Notes: generated by a model from the sequence alone, not told the origin. Shown: positions 1-11,396, numbered from the stretch's first letter. The stretch: 64,000 nucleotides of DNA from Monomorium pharaonis (GCF_013373865.1 NC_050471.1:5121307-5185306), one strand, 5' to 3'. Made by a program: numbers and translations.

Positions 1-27
1 CGTTCGTTCGTTCGTTCTTTCGTTCTT
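1..27. repeat. (CGTT)n microsatellite at window edge
   Basis: About six CGTT units with one CTTT interruption, starting at the first base of the window, so the tract probably continues upstream. Confidence 0.8.
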
Positions 28-263
28 AAGTCGTCTTTCATGCGTGAGTCGAACGAGCGAGAGATCTCATCAGAACGTTGTCCGCTAGTTTCCTAATAAG
101 GGATTCGAAAGACTGTAGGAAATTATAGAAACATGACATATCACTGACGTTCGGATTATTGACACGTGTTCGTAATTGCACCGAAATGCAGAATTAATTT
201 GATTTCAATTTAATTGTAATAGGATTATTCATCGTGTTTTATGTACACTGAGAAAAAGATGCT

Positions 264-312
264 TAAAAATTTATTTGTGAGATATACATTTACTCACTGA
301 AATAAATCTTTA
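264..312. repeat. AT-rich stem-loop
   Basis: The arms ATTTATTT (269-276) and AAATAAAT (300-307), followed inward by GTGAG (77-81 of the same hundred block, 277-281) and CTCAC (293-297), pair as 13 bp with a two-base bulge and an 11-base loop. A few more A-T pairs extend the stem outward. It may be a relic of a foldback element; no known RNA family is recognised. Confidence 0.55.
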
Positions 313-1196
313 TTTAAATACGCGACATAAAATTTTATTTCTATCAAATAATCCAATGACCAAGAAGAGATATATTTTACAGAAATGCATATTTTTTCAT
401 TACAACATTTTTTTTTATAACCAATAAATATCGAAGAAAACATCACAATTGCTTGCTAATGTTTCAACTCTTTTCTTTTTCGGTATGCAATGTCATTGCA
501 AGTCGTTTAAACTTTAAAGACATTATAAGGAGGTAATTTTAACTAAATTTTATGCGTTTATCGAGTTAATCTCTCGCCTTCTATTTCCCCAGTAAATGCG
601 AAAGTCAGTCATTGTTCGCATTGCTGTGCAGCATTAAATCCACACTGTGTCACGAGGCGCGCACTTCATGTATGTTAAGTTATATCACGATTACGCGTCC
701 CCTCATTTACCTCCCGTGTTTCCTTCAAGCTGCACACGCTGCTGCAATAAATGTCACTTCCGTCGCAACTACGCTTCTGACAAGAAACCTTAAGGCGACA
801 GGCGGCTATAAATGTAAACGAATCATGTCATTCTTATTTATCGAGATGTATATTTTCTCGTCAATATTATCAATTATAATAATACATGCTGTTTCACGAG
901 GATGAGATGTGTGAAACGCGAAGCTTTGTACAAACATGATCACCTAAAGCATTGAAATCTCATGTTTACAATGGACGCTTTCCTCTTCAGATGTTTCAAT
1001 CGGCTTTGGCAGCGTTCAATGTCTTTGAAAAAAATTTTCCGGAATTTATTCTATGCCCTGTGGGGACAGTAATAGAGTTATTTCGAATTTCCGCCAACCA
1101 ATCCGTTAACGCAATAGGCGCATGACATCTATTGTGCCCGCGTACGTCGAGGGACGTTGAATCACCCCCTAGGCATGAAATTAAACCGTCACCTAC

Positions 1197-1496
1197 CTAC
1201 GCGTCCCGCACGATCGCGGCATTCGAAGTCTTCGGATGAAATTGTCCGTCTAATTTTATCACGGCGGGCTTTAAAATGATGGAAGGTCTCTCCGGGATAA
1301 GCTTGGGCACGTGGGGCCAAGGGGAGCTCGAGGTTGGCTTTAATAAAGAAGCCCGACGCGCGGCTGGTTCGCGACGGGAACTGCTGTCTGCATGGTGCGC
1401 GTCAACCGTACGAGGAAATACGTAAATCCTCGAAATCCTCCCGGGGACCGCAAAACGAGTTTCAGGGACGATATTTGACTCGATAACCTGTGCCAT
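1197..1496 (-). other. 99-codon open reading frame, coding status unsupported
   Basis: The frame starts at a real ATG (complement of 1494-1496) with A at -3 and G at +4, a good animal start context, and ends at TAG at 1197. The predicted 99-residue product has no membrane segment, signal peptide or motif that I recognise. It sits in a GC-balanced island surrounded by AT-rich DNA, which is why it is listed. A chance frame is the more likely explanation. Confidence 0.1.
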
Positions 1497-1623
1497 CTTC
1501 TTGCGCGTTTACGCGGATCTCAAGTTTAGACGCAATATGGTGTATTAATGTAAATGAAAAATTTAGAAATCGATTTACGGGAATGAAATTATATTAATTA
1601 ATTTCTTTAAGAATAACTGAAAT

Positions 1624-1657
1624 TGTGTGTGTATGTGTGTGAGTGTGTGTGTGTTTG
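1624..1657. repeat. (GT)n microsatellite, interrupted
   Basis: About 34 bases of GT repeats with single-base interruptions (TA, AG), followed by a short A run. Confidence 0.8.
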
Positions 1658-2454
1658 TAAAAAAATAGTATCGCTCTTATTTATTTAATGGAACTAAATT
1701 TGAATAAAACGTTTGTTGTTTACAAGGCTTCTTCACTATAAGAACTGCAAGTACAAGTCGTATCTGAAGAAATTAATTTAGAGTTTCTAGACAGAAATTT
1801 CATATCTCTCTTTATCTTTGCCTCGATTTTTGCTCGAGACGTAACTACAAGTCTTATCTACGTAAGCGTCCATAATAATGGACTTTTATGTAACAAGGTA
1901 CTTTCTTTAAATATCAAACGCTGAACTTTAAACGTTATGCTAAACTTCGATAACGAGCGCATTTTAATGTCTGTCTTTGAAGCGCTTTCGAAGAGATAAC
2001 CGTGAAGTATCGCTCCCATTTCGTTCTTCGACAAGCATCGTATTTTAATTCGACGTTGTAGAATGCATCGCATTACATTGCGATCTATCGACATGCGTAA
2101 ATTAGTATAAGACAGTATTTAAGCAACAGTTTGCATTTTCATTTGTTTTAACCAGGGATGAAATTATAAATTCGAAATAAATTTTTTTGTAAAGCATAAT
2201 AAATATTTTATTGTTATCGGAAAATAATTCCGGAATTGCACACGTTTGTTACAATTAAGAAAAAAAAAAAAACTTGAAATTTTTTAGCTTTTGATATGAA
2301 GAACTACATGAAATCTACCCATTGATGCATGTGGTCAAAGATTAATCGAGATTGAAAGTGGTCATGCTTTTCCGTGACTAACGATTCGACGTGATACATA
2401 TATTTCCAAGTTCGTTACTGAAACGAAGCCGCGGTATCTCGGAGACGTAGTTAC

Positions 2455-2500
2455 CTTATCGCGCGAAGGAAGTCCTGTGATCTTGTTGCCGCGTCGATTT
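2455..2500 (-). other. Possible 46-nt exon bracketed by splice-like signals
   Basis: Read on the minus strand, this 46-base segment is preceded by AAATTTTCAG, a fair acceptor with a short T-run, and followed by GTAACT after GATAAG, a good donor. It is open in one frame (15 codons plus one base). No product is recognised and such pairs arise often by chance, so this is only a pointer for transcript evidence. Confidence 0.08.
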
Positions 2501-2624
2501 CTGAAAATTTGCGCCTTATCAGCGGGCACGCTCCCGGGTAACCCGCGGAAGCCATTTGCCAGGCACGATGGGTAATTAGCGTGCGAAACGCTGATTCGCC
2601 GCGATAGCATGCGCGGCCTTCCTC

Positions 2625-3341
2625 TTACGCAAGAGCCCGTCGTATGTGTGCGTGCAACAAAAAAAAAACTATCGACCATCCACCTTTATCTGCCGGTCGT
2701 ATCGCGACTCGACCAGCGATCTCCGTTGTTGCGTAGGTGAGCAGGCAGGCAGGGTGGGTAGAATGCACACGCAGGAGGAGAGAGAGAGAGAGAGAGCTCG
2801 ATTCGATTATTAGGATGCCACGATATGCGTTATGAATGCAGCATGCTTGCGTTTTCCGCGAAACGTCACGCGGAAGCATGGCGGAGAAGGCGCGAGCGTC
2901 TCCGATCGCAAACACGCCGTCGGACGACGTCGACGTGTCTGATCTACGAGGCATTAATAACAATTTCTTTCGTGAATTTATTATAATTTCGTAGCTCGAA
3001 TTTACCTTGCGGACTTTCTTTTCTGTATTTTTTTTTATTTCTCCCTTTTCGTATTTCGTACGAAAAAAATACTTCTTAGATGTATTATCGTATTTCGGCA
3101 TCTGTATTTCCATGAGAGTACAATCCGTAAACGTATGTATCTTTTTAGTGTAGATACCGGAATGTATAAATCTCTTTGAAACACGTAACTGCCGTAAGTG
3201 TACGCCTGAAAACGCGACGGATTTGGACATCACGCGGAAACCGAAACGGGAGCGAAAAAGAGAAAGAGGAGGACGTTTGTAGGCATTGTCGGAAACGATT
3301 ATTATCTGTGCTCGTAAGCGTAATTTCCGCTTTAACATCAC
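2625..3341 (-). other. 238-codon open reading frame, coding status unsupported
   Basis: The frame is stop-free for about 238 codons and begins at ATG (complement near 3339), including a 220-base part that is clearly AT-rich, where chance stops should be common. The product would be rich in Lys, Arg and Ser. It has no signal peptide, zinc finger or catalytic motif that I recognise, and its C-terminal part runs through a (GA)n repeat giving a Ser-Leu run. The length is mildly surprising for this composition, but the low-complexity tail and absence of any familiar domain argue for chance. Confidence 0.12.
2779..2796. repeat. (GA)n microsatellite
   Basis: About nine GA units. Confidence 0.8.
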
Positions 3342-3715
3342 ACACGTTGCTTTTAAGGTCTAACGGTCATTATCCTAGCAATGCGGATCTTATCAAACAT
3401 GCAAATCGAATCATAAACGGTTCTGCGTTGAAAGCAGAGCTCACTAGCATGATTACGGCATGGAATCTATATCGAGATATCAGTTTCTTCTCGAAAGGTC
3501 ATATCATAGATCCGTATGTTCTGCCAGTCATCTTTTAAAATCGTTCTAATATAATTAAATCGACGAAAAAATGACTCAAACAATTATTTAGCATTGTATA
3601 GAATTAATTTTAACAATCTCTATATGGATGCAAAAAATTATTCTTTAAAAAGAGATACGTGCATAATGAATGATAGGATTTTTTATAGGCTATATGTGTG
3701 TCTAACATATAAAAA

Positions 3716-3870
3716 TACTAACTCATAAATATAAATTATAAAATTTTTTTTTATTAAAAGAGATTTTCTATATATCTTTTTCTCTTTAATAAAATTACCG
3801 CTTACGATAGGTAATTGATAACGCTAACCTTCACGTTAAAACGTTCATATGAATGTAAAAAAATATTAAT
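3716..3870 (+). repeat. Diverged direct repeat, copy A
   Basis: This segment aligns base for base with copy B (5113-5290) through the shared words TTTATTAAAAGAG, ACCGCT, CACGT(T/C)AAAAC and GAATGT, in the same order and with similar spacing. By eye I judge it clearly homologous but diverged. It also contains an internal inverted repeat, TTATTAAAAGAGA (3751-3763) against TCTCTTTAATAA (3781-3792), which is largely lost in copy B. Confidence 0.7.
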
Positions 3871-5112
3871 AGTAATTTAAGAGTTATTTTATGAGACTCA
3901 GAATTATCGTCCTAATTCTCATCAAGGTAAAAAGAGTAGCATGTAATTAAGTAGTGAAAGGTCACGACAATGTTATAAAACGCCATAAAGCCAGTCGTGC
4001 ATCACGGCACGTTGATATGTGACGAATAAAAACATAAATCGTGGCGACGTGGCCGTGAGCAAGGGTGAAATGACCTGTTTCGTCGTTATGACTATAATTC
4101 TAAATTCCGGAATTCCAATTGTAACGGTAAAACCGCGATTTTAAGATGTCGTTGATTGTACACCGCGATCAACGGGACACGCGAGGCACGCGTTTTACAA
4201 TTTTCGTCTCGCAGCCGGCAAAAAGAGCAGACGGTATAGACACGAATGGCGCTAATAAAGCAGTCGGATAATCCGCGAGCGGCCCGGTGTTTCGGCGAAA
4301 CAGCCCCATGGGTGATGGCACGGCTGCTGCACCCCATGACTGTGCGACGTGATTAAAACTAGCGTTGAATTGACGGTACCGAAGCCACGGGGGGCTGATT
4401 GTCAGGGTGCGAGAAGAGCCTCCCTTACCCCGTGCTTAGGCTAATTTACTGAGATGTCCGCCTATCGAATCTTCATTGCGGCGCTTTCGCTTCACCGAGT
4501 CTTTAAAAGTTTAATGAATCTACTTTTTTTTCTGGAAATTCGGTCGTTATCGTTTCTATTTAGAAATGTGTAAGGCGACACGAAATATGTAGTTACAAGT
4601 ATACTAGTTAAATCATTTTTATCTCAGACAACATACATTTTCCACGATTTTTTTTTGTTTAGAAAAAAAAAAAGATTTGCAATTCTTTATTTCACGTTTA
4701 GTATGTCTTGCAATCTGATAGATGGTGGATTTCCACAGTTGCTCAATGTAGTGTATCGTCTTTCCTGAAGAAATCTATCAAGCGGTAAAATGCACGACGA
4801 TTTTTCTGACGATAGTGTGCCAAGGTACGTTCTACTTTGACAATGTCGACATCGCGTTGCGTTGTAGATCGCGATAAAGATAACGGTACGATGGAAAGAG
4901 TTTCTATATTGGCGAACTTGACATGTCGAGGACAATGAGTAAGATGATTGGTTGACTCGGACAGGTACAAATCGCCGATAAAAGACGTTCTTATTTTTAG
5001 TATCTGCTGTCAGTTGAGCGATAACCACTTATCACTTAGCCTTTCGAAATTGACAATTTTTTTTTACATCTTTTTGTACGAACGTGAGTTGAATGCGATG
5101 ATTTTAATAGAT

Positions 5113-5290
5113 GAATAACTTAGAAATGTAAATAATCAATTATGAAAATAATTGATTTTTTTATTAAAAGAGGTTTTCCACGTATATTCCATGCTTATTT
5201 CTTACTAAAATCACCGCTAAGCGATGTGTAATAATCGACACTAACTTTCACGTCAAAACTTTCCGTACGAATGTGGAAAAGTACTAAAAA
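5113..5290 (+). repeat. Diverged direct repeat, copy B
   Basis: This is the partner of copy A (3716-3870). It carries an extra hairpin at 5134-5157, with arms AATCAATTA and TAATTGATT and a six-base loop, that copy A lacks. No terminal inverted repeats or target-site duplication were found around either copy. Confidence 0.7.
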
Positions 5291-6004
5291 AATGAAGCAT
5301 TTAGAAAGCTATAGGTTACCGCATTGAGGACTAGAAATTACATACGCCATAAATGGAGCACGTAATCGCGACAAGCGATCGGCTGTTAATACTGCAATAG
5401 AAGCTCTTCGTGTAAAATGTCTAAATTGAATAATATCACGGCGCGCATAAAAATGCGAGCAGAAAAATACGGCACGAATACGCGGAATAATTATCCGTTC
5501 AATTACGAGGCGCACCGCGAATGTCGCCGTACTTAAGCAGCCCTAACGGTTTCGCGAAACAATCGCGGCTCGCGTTATCAAGAAACGTTTTGCCCCTTTT
5601 CCTTTTTACCCCTCCACACCCTCCCTCCTCCCCTGTCCCTCGCTTCTCGGTCGGCATCGTAAATCCAAGGCGAGTTCACGCGCGACCGGCCGACGCGCGT
5701 TACGACATATTTTTTATCGGGGCACGCACAGCGGCCGTTATCGCCGGGGTATTGCCTACTCAGCCGCGACCTATATGCATTCGCAATTTTTCCCTCTCGC
5801 GATTGGGCACGGCAGGGGTGGTTGGAAAAATCCAGGTGCGTGGCGTGATTGGACGATACGCAACTGAAAACGAACGAGCGCGACCGAGCGAGCGAGCGCG
5901 CGGTTATACGCAGCGCGAACGACATTTGTCGCAACGTTCCCCGCGGGGCAAATTTTATTCCGCGCGCGAGCGACGTGGTCCGTTATCGCGGATATTACTT
6001 TCGT

Positions 6005-6016
6005 CCCCCCCCCCCC
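6005..6016. repeat. C12 homopolymer
   Basis: Twelve consecutive C bases. Confidence 0.9.
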
Positions 6017-6505
6017 ACCCCGCATATTTTTCGTTATAAGCGCGCTAATTGCACGCAGCGTGCCGGAGGCCTGCCTGAGGATTTACGACGGTCCCCGCGC
6101 GCCGCCTTTCCTTTCATTCGAATAAGTGCGTACCTATTCTGTCTTCGGACGTTTCCGGCCTGGAAAATTATTCCGCGCGATAACGCGCGAAGGAAAACTG
6201 CACCGACCCGACGCAGTCACGTTTTTTCCTCGTGTCACCGAGGTTTCATGTATGTTTTTCGTTTTACTCGATTTTCAAGTCACCTGAATATTTCTAAGCG
6301 ACCGATACCGAAATAAGACGACAGATTGTAAATGCTGTTTGATTTTCTTGTTTGAAAAATCTCCGATTACGACTATTAAAGGAACGTACAGATAATATTA
6401 ATTTATTTTATCGCGTTATGATACTCGAAGGTTTATTGTATCGCATCTTCTCTCTCGTACTTTGGATAAATGAGGAAAGCAGCCGTATAACGTAATGCCG
6501 TTCAC

Positions 6506-6529
6506 GACACGTGTCACAATCGGATTGTG
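6506..6529. promoter_or_regulatory. Adjacent palindromes including a CACGTG E-box
   Basis: GACACGTGTC (6506-6515) is a perfect palindrome centred on CACGTG, the bHLH-type site. It abuts CACAATC G GATTGTG (6515-6529). Two adjoining dyads could be a binding site; function is inferred only from the pattern. Confidence 0.2.
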
Positions 6530-6992
6530 AGCGTCCGCGATTCGCTCGTACGCGTTCTCTTCCCACACGGTAGGTTTCTCCCGCGTTCCCTCAAAACCGC
6601 CATCGCGTGGGTGGCAATGACACGCAATAATAACGCCCGGTAGCGCATCGCGTGCGACAGCGAGCGAATCGCAGGGAGTCGGCGGCGGCGGCGACCGCGG
6701 GGCCCCACGGCCTCCTTGACAAGCGGGTGTTTAATTGGCGTTGAAACCAACGGTGTGACGGGAACACACCGTGTGTGCCGGTGGCGTCGCCCGAATGCCC
6801 GAATGCCTGAATCCCGCCGCGGCTGTATACGCAGGCGGATCCGCCATCGCTGGTGCGTTACCACGGCGAAACCCGGTAATTACCCGCGGCACGCAACTTC
6901 GTGTACGTGCGCGCCGCGTTGCGCCGTGTGGGTGTGCGACCTACGTGCGCATCACGTAGCTGCACGGGTGCCTGCTTCCCCACCCTCCCCGC

Positions 6993-7023
6993 GTTGTTGT
7001 TGTTGTTGCTGCTGCTGCTGCTG
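6993..7023. repeat. (TTG)5(CTG)6 compound microsatellite
   Basis: A compound trinucleotide tract. In one frame it reads as a leucine run and on the other strand as Asn/Ser runs, which explains the apparent hydrophobic or Ser-rich peptides predicted here. Confidence 0.85.
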
Positions 7024-7298
7024 GCGGTGGCGATGGCGGTACGTACCCGCGGCGATTTCCGCTCGGGCTTGTTGCTGGCGATGGCGAGCGACTTTCTCAG
7101 CGTTAGATAGGTGTCACAGCGGTATGTGGGGCTCGCACCGGATACGCACCGCCACGCCGATTTGCGCCGATTGGTTCCGGAGCGGCGCGGCGGCCGGAGG
7201 GATTCGAACGACCGCGGTAAAAAAATCACCGCCGATCGCGATTGTTGATTTTTCTTTCACATGCGAGAAAGAGCGTGATCTCTTTCGTATAGATTCAA

Positions 7299-7326
7299 GA
7301 GGATTTTCAGGAGGATTTTCGGGAGG
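7299..7326. repeat. 12-bp tandem repeat, about 2.3 copies
   Basis: The unit GAGGATTTTC(A/G)G is repeated twice, then GAGG. Confidence 0.7.
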
Positions 7327-10218
7327 GGGGAAAAAGAGGCGCCAAAAGAATATACGAGTGATCGGACTTCTCTTTAAATTCGCTGTCTAAAGTTTGAAAC
7401 AAGACCAATTAACCTTGTTAGTTCAACAATGAAGACTTTAACCGCGCGATAGGGATACCTCTGAGGCGGTTATTTTAAGTATTTACGAATCGTTTCGTCA
7501 AAGATTGTATCAACGCTCGTCACGTTCCACGTTAATCTCGGAGTTTCGTTTTCCAAAATTAGGAACGCACGTTCGCATCCGCCCACCACGCGTTCGCAAT
7601 CTCCCTGCGTTTGTGTGCGGAATCGTGACAAAGTAAAAGTGCATTATTATTATTGCGCGTACATTATTTACGCAACGTTATTTCAATTCCCACACGTCAC
7701 CGCGGCGGAAATTAAAATTCCACGCGTCGCGCGATATCGGCAAACATCGCACCCGCGGTTATCATCCGATACCGAGATGCACAATAATGCCGGCAATAAT
7801 AATTGTCGAGATCGCGGCGATAGCGCGAGAAGGATAACTGGCGCGGTAATTACGAGATAGGTCATCTCTCCTATTGATTCAAGTCCTCCCTATCATCGTT
7901 CGGCATCCTCTCCTTGTTCATCGGACGCGGCAATTAGTTCGGAGAAAAGGAAAGATCTGTATGAGAAAAATGGTGGAGTTAATTTTCGATCGCGGCGCGC
8001 GAATTATCTCACGTAAGATCACGTGCGCTTTAACGAAGGCGAATTCGCAATGGCGAGGTGCAGGGTACATCTTCGAAGTGGCGTTCGCCATTGCGCGCGT
8101 CGTACGACAGGAAACGCGATAATTACTCGCTGCCTCTGTATTCGCGCGCCGACGTGCAATTATGAGCGCAGCCTAGCAGGCACGTACGCAACGTACGTGT
8201 GTGCGTGCGTGCGTGCGCGTGTGTGAGTCCAATTTCTCGCGCGACAATAGGCGATAAGTAGTAATATCGACGATGGGCGATCGTTCTTACCCGAACGCGA
8301 CGCGCTGCGCGCGGGAGAGAGAGATTGTTTCTTCATACGATTTGCTAAACGAACGCCATTGCGTGGCGCAAAGACTATTAGATAATCCACCATTTTGAAA
8401 TGGTGCGACAGGAAGCCCGATAATCACCGACGGTGTGCACGCTCGATGGAACACCGCGCTTGTATGCGAACGCCTACCGTCGTCGGTGACCATGGCGTCT
8501 GTTCCGCGGCGTTATTTCAATATTACACACCGCTGGCAACAAAATAAATCGCGAAAATCGAGGTAATTTTGTATAATAATTCTGCATAATAATCATCGAT
8601 CGTCGGCGAATCCGTTACAAATTAATTCCGCATTTATTTGGTAGGACGAAGGAAAAAAGGGCGGAAAAAAAGAGAGAGGGAGCGGAAAATGATAAATCCG
8701 CTCTCGCCCGTCGTTCGTTTCCCCGTTGAAAAATCGTCGAAAATCGTCGGCGCACGTCGTCGGTGCGCGAAATTTTATCGATCATCAAACGCGATAATGT
8801 TATGCCGCATAATAAGCGTAAACAACAATTAACCCGTCGTATCGCGATGCGCGAGCGCGAGGGCCAATTAATTAATCATCGTCGGGTGTCTAAATGCCGC
8901 GAATTCAAATCACCACGTAATTGGTCATAAATCCTTACGATACTCCTTCGCCGTTCGTTATTATTCAACGAGTGCGGGGCTGCACCTCGTTTCACTGCGC
9001 GTTCTTTATGTACGTGTTCGGCGCATAAATTTTTAATGTCGCGACGGGTCGCGTCTAGCTATACGCTATTTTATCGCCGCGAAAACGCGCGCGCGCTCGT
9101 TACCGCGCGAGTTACACTTCGCCCCGCGGTGATTTAATTGACCGAGCGCTAATCGTGGGACTCGTCTTCCATAACACGAATATCTCCCGCTAATTATTTG
9201 ACGGTCGACGGCCAATTATCATAAATCTTATTGACACCTGCGCGAACGGATTCGCGATAGTGTAAGATCGTAGCGAGCGGGGTTGCGTGAAAGAGGATTA
9301 CTTTCGTCGATCGTAAGAACGATCGCATTGTATTCTAATGACCGTCTATATTTGGCAGGAGGTACACCTTACTGCCACGTGTACGAGATGGTATCATGAG
9401 AAATATTGCTATTAATAGACGTTGCATCTTGTAAGAAACGTGCTGCTCATTGCTGCATTTCTATGAGTAATTTTCTTCCACGTTGGTCAAACATTTCGTT
9501 ATTAAACGTGTCGTATCAAAGTTTTAAAATCTGAAAAGACATTAACGTTACTAAGCGCCTTTGTTGAGAATATTCGCTGTTATATATATTTGTCACGGCT
9601 GAATGTGCAGCGTATTCTCGCATTTTAACTGTGAATATTTCCGAGATAATCTTTAATTATTGAATTTTAACACAATCTTCGTGTGACGAATTGGCTTGGT
9701 AACCGATCGTTCTTTCTTTGCCGTCGGCAATCGAACGCGACGATTTTATGGACTCGGACGAATTATTTAACGTCGCACTTAGCGTCGATCGATTGTTGTA
9801 GCGGGTGGTAGATTTATGGAGAGAAGATACATCTCTCGTGAGTCTCGTCTCTCTCCATATCTGTTCGTTGTATTTGATTTGATGTATGCGTCGTAAGTTA
9901 ACGCACACTAGAGCTCTCTCTCTTGCATTCGTTTTACCTAGAAAAATTCAGCCGTCGGCAGTTGTATTAAACTAATTATTGTGTATACAACTGCGATATC
10001 TACATTTTTCTTGTTTACGGACTCTTTATTAGAAATTCTTCATGTCATAATATTACGACACCAGTGTGATTATAAAGGATCGAAGAGAGATTAAAAAATT
10101 CAACGATATATAAATAAAACGTAATCTTTTAAATGCACAGTAGTAAATAGATATGCTAGTTGGAGTTGATAATATTACCTAGCTCTTGAAAACCGCGAAT
10201 ATATTTGTTTTTATACGC

Positions 10219-10649
10219 TAACAATGAGAGAAAAGCGTTTGGTATTTGTAATCATAATTGTATTATAAAATATTTATGATTGGGAACTCTATTTTTATAT
10301 TTATTACTGTTACGAGTATATGTTAGTAATAATAATTTTATATTTATAGTTTTATTAACTGTGAAAAAATGTTATTATGAAAATTTTATTGTAATTATTA
10401 TAATTTTAAATATTAACGTATAGAAAATGTTGAGATATGCACGGATATAAAAATAAAAATGATATTTTTATAAAATAAATGCAATCACAGCTATAGTAAA
10501 TATTATTTTTTAAACATTTGCTTTTACTTTTTACGTAATAATAACCAATAACTACAATTTACATAGTTAAAACAATTACAAATAAATAATTGACATCAAA
10601 AATGAATTTAAATTATGGTAATCGTAACCATTTTTTTCTCTCATTGTAA
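10219..10649. mobile_element. MITE-like non-autonomous DNA transposon with TAA target duplication
   Basis: The left end CAATGAGAGAAAA (10222-10234) is the exact reverse complement of the right end TTTTCTCTCATTG (10634-10646). Looser complementarity continues inward, including GGT and CATAATT on both arms. The trinucleotide TAA flanks both ends directly (10219-10221 and 10647-10649), as expected for a target-site duplication. The roughly 425-bp interior is very AT-rich with no coding frame. A 3-bp TAA duplication is known for PIF/Harbinger elements, so a Tourist-like MITE is the best guess, although the terminal bases are not typical of that family. It depends on a transposase encoded elsewhere. 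Confidence 0.7.
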
Positions 10650-11396
10650 GACCATTATGCCGATATAATCTAATCGATATCAGATACCTGATTTAATTAG
10701 TAACATCTTTAATATGCAACGATTTGCATATTACGAAAATGCTCTTTCGGCATTTAAGGCAGTTCAAGTGTTAATTGGTAAACAATGATTTTATATCTTC
10801 GGGAATACAATAATATTTGTTGCGACCTCTTGATTATTATATCACTTGCATTCCATTCGGCAATCATACATCGTGTCTATTATTGCACCATAAATTATAA
10901 TTAGCGTAACGTCAACGCAATGCATTTAACTAATAAATTCATTGTCCATTGTGTGCAAATTAATGTATGATAATTTAGTAGATTTTGCTACTAGCTAGAA
11001 TTAGATCAATCAGGAAGGGGAGAGATGATGTTTGACGGAACGACGGATTGAAAAAGTGAAAGAGAGTTACGCTCATATCGGAATTGCTAAATCCCTTATG
11101 ACTATTAACACGAATGCAGATATAAGAGTATCAGATATTCTGATCTATTAATTATTCCTATTATAAACTCCATATCGCACCTGATAAATTAATTATTATA
11201 ACGGACATTTCTATTCCTGCATAATTATTCGTCGAGAATCAGCATATTGTATTGTATATATCTGTATTATAAGAGCTCTCTTCTATATATAATACATACA
11301 TATGCACACATTAGTTATACTTTATTTATTCGTCTAGTCTTCATTCGGATCACAAAAATGTGGTCACTTTTGTCATAAATATTATGAGCATCCGAT

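Larger units (their letters stand above)
1..2360. other. Non-coding stretch, mostly AT-rich
   Basis: No gene recognised. It opens with a short (CGTT)n tract and contains a GC-balanced island at about 1050-1500 inside AT-rich DNA, a (GT)n tract near 1624-1657 and a 13-base A run at 2260-2272. A stem-loop lies at 264-312. The island carries one 99-codon ATG-started frame on the minus strand, listed separately, with no recognisable product. The compositional island could be a conserved element or an undetected exon; the sequence alone does not decide. Confidence 0.6.
2361..3540. other. GC-balanced island with long overlapping open frames, no identified gene
   Basis: The island has fewer simple repeats than its surroundings apart from a (GA)n tract at 2779-2796. 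It has an unusually long minus-strand frame (2625-3341) and an overlapping plus-strand stop-free stretch (to 3538). A splice-like pair of signals brackets 2455-2500 on the minus strand. The plus strand carries the octamer ATGCAAAT near 3400, a POU-type site. No product is recognised in any frame. Confidence 0.5.
3541..5310. other. AT-rich stretch holding a diverged direct duplication
   Basis: No gene recognised. Two related segments of about 130-170 bp lie about 1.4 kb apart in the same orientation (listed separately). Between them is a GC-balanced patch at 4100-4480 and, on the minus strand at about 4741-5005, an 88-codon frame discussed in the findings. The two segments could be ends of one degraded element or a simple local duplication. 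Confidence 0.5.
5311..9340. other. CpG-rich non-coding stretch
   Basis: The stretch is dense in CpG. Overlapping stop-free frames occur in several phases at 5521-6316 and 6514-7390, as expected where A+T-rich stop codons are scarce. It contains a C12 run (6005-6016), a TTG/CTG tract (6993-7023), a 12-bp tandem at 7299-7326 and GTGC repeats near 8195-8225. No splice pair or product is recognised. Confidence 0.6.

Noticed and set aside
2153..2164. CAGGGATGAAAT, shared with 50815-50826 and hAT-like at its start
   Set aside because: No matching opposite terminus or 8-bp target duplication near either copy, and the flanks are unrelated.
3716..5290. Reading the direct repeats A and B as LTRs
   Set aside because: No TG...CA ends, primer-binding site, polypurine tract or gag-pol frames; kept only as a diverged duplication.
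7195..7225. Minus-strand GTTCGAATCC, tRNA T-loop-like
   Set aside because: The T stem does not pair and no cloverleaf can be drawn.
6716..7390. 224-codon plus-strand frame with Cys run
   Set aside because: The Cys run is the TTG/CTG microsatellite read in another phase; the rest is Arg-rich translation of CpG-rich DNA.
10219..10649. Reading the element as Tc1/mariner with TA duplication
   Set aside because: TA is present on the left but the right flank would be AA; the TAA model fits both sides.
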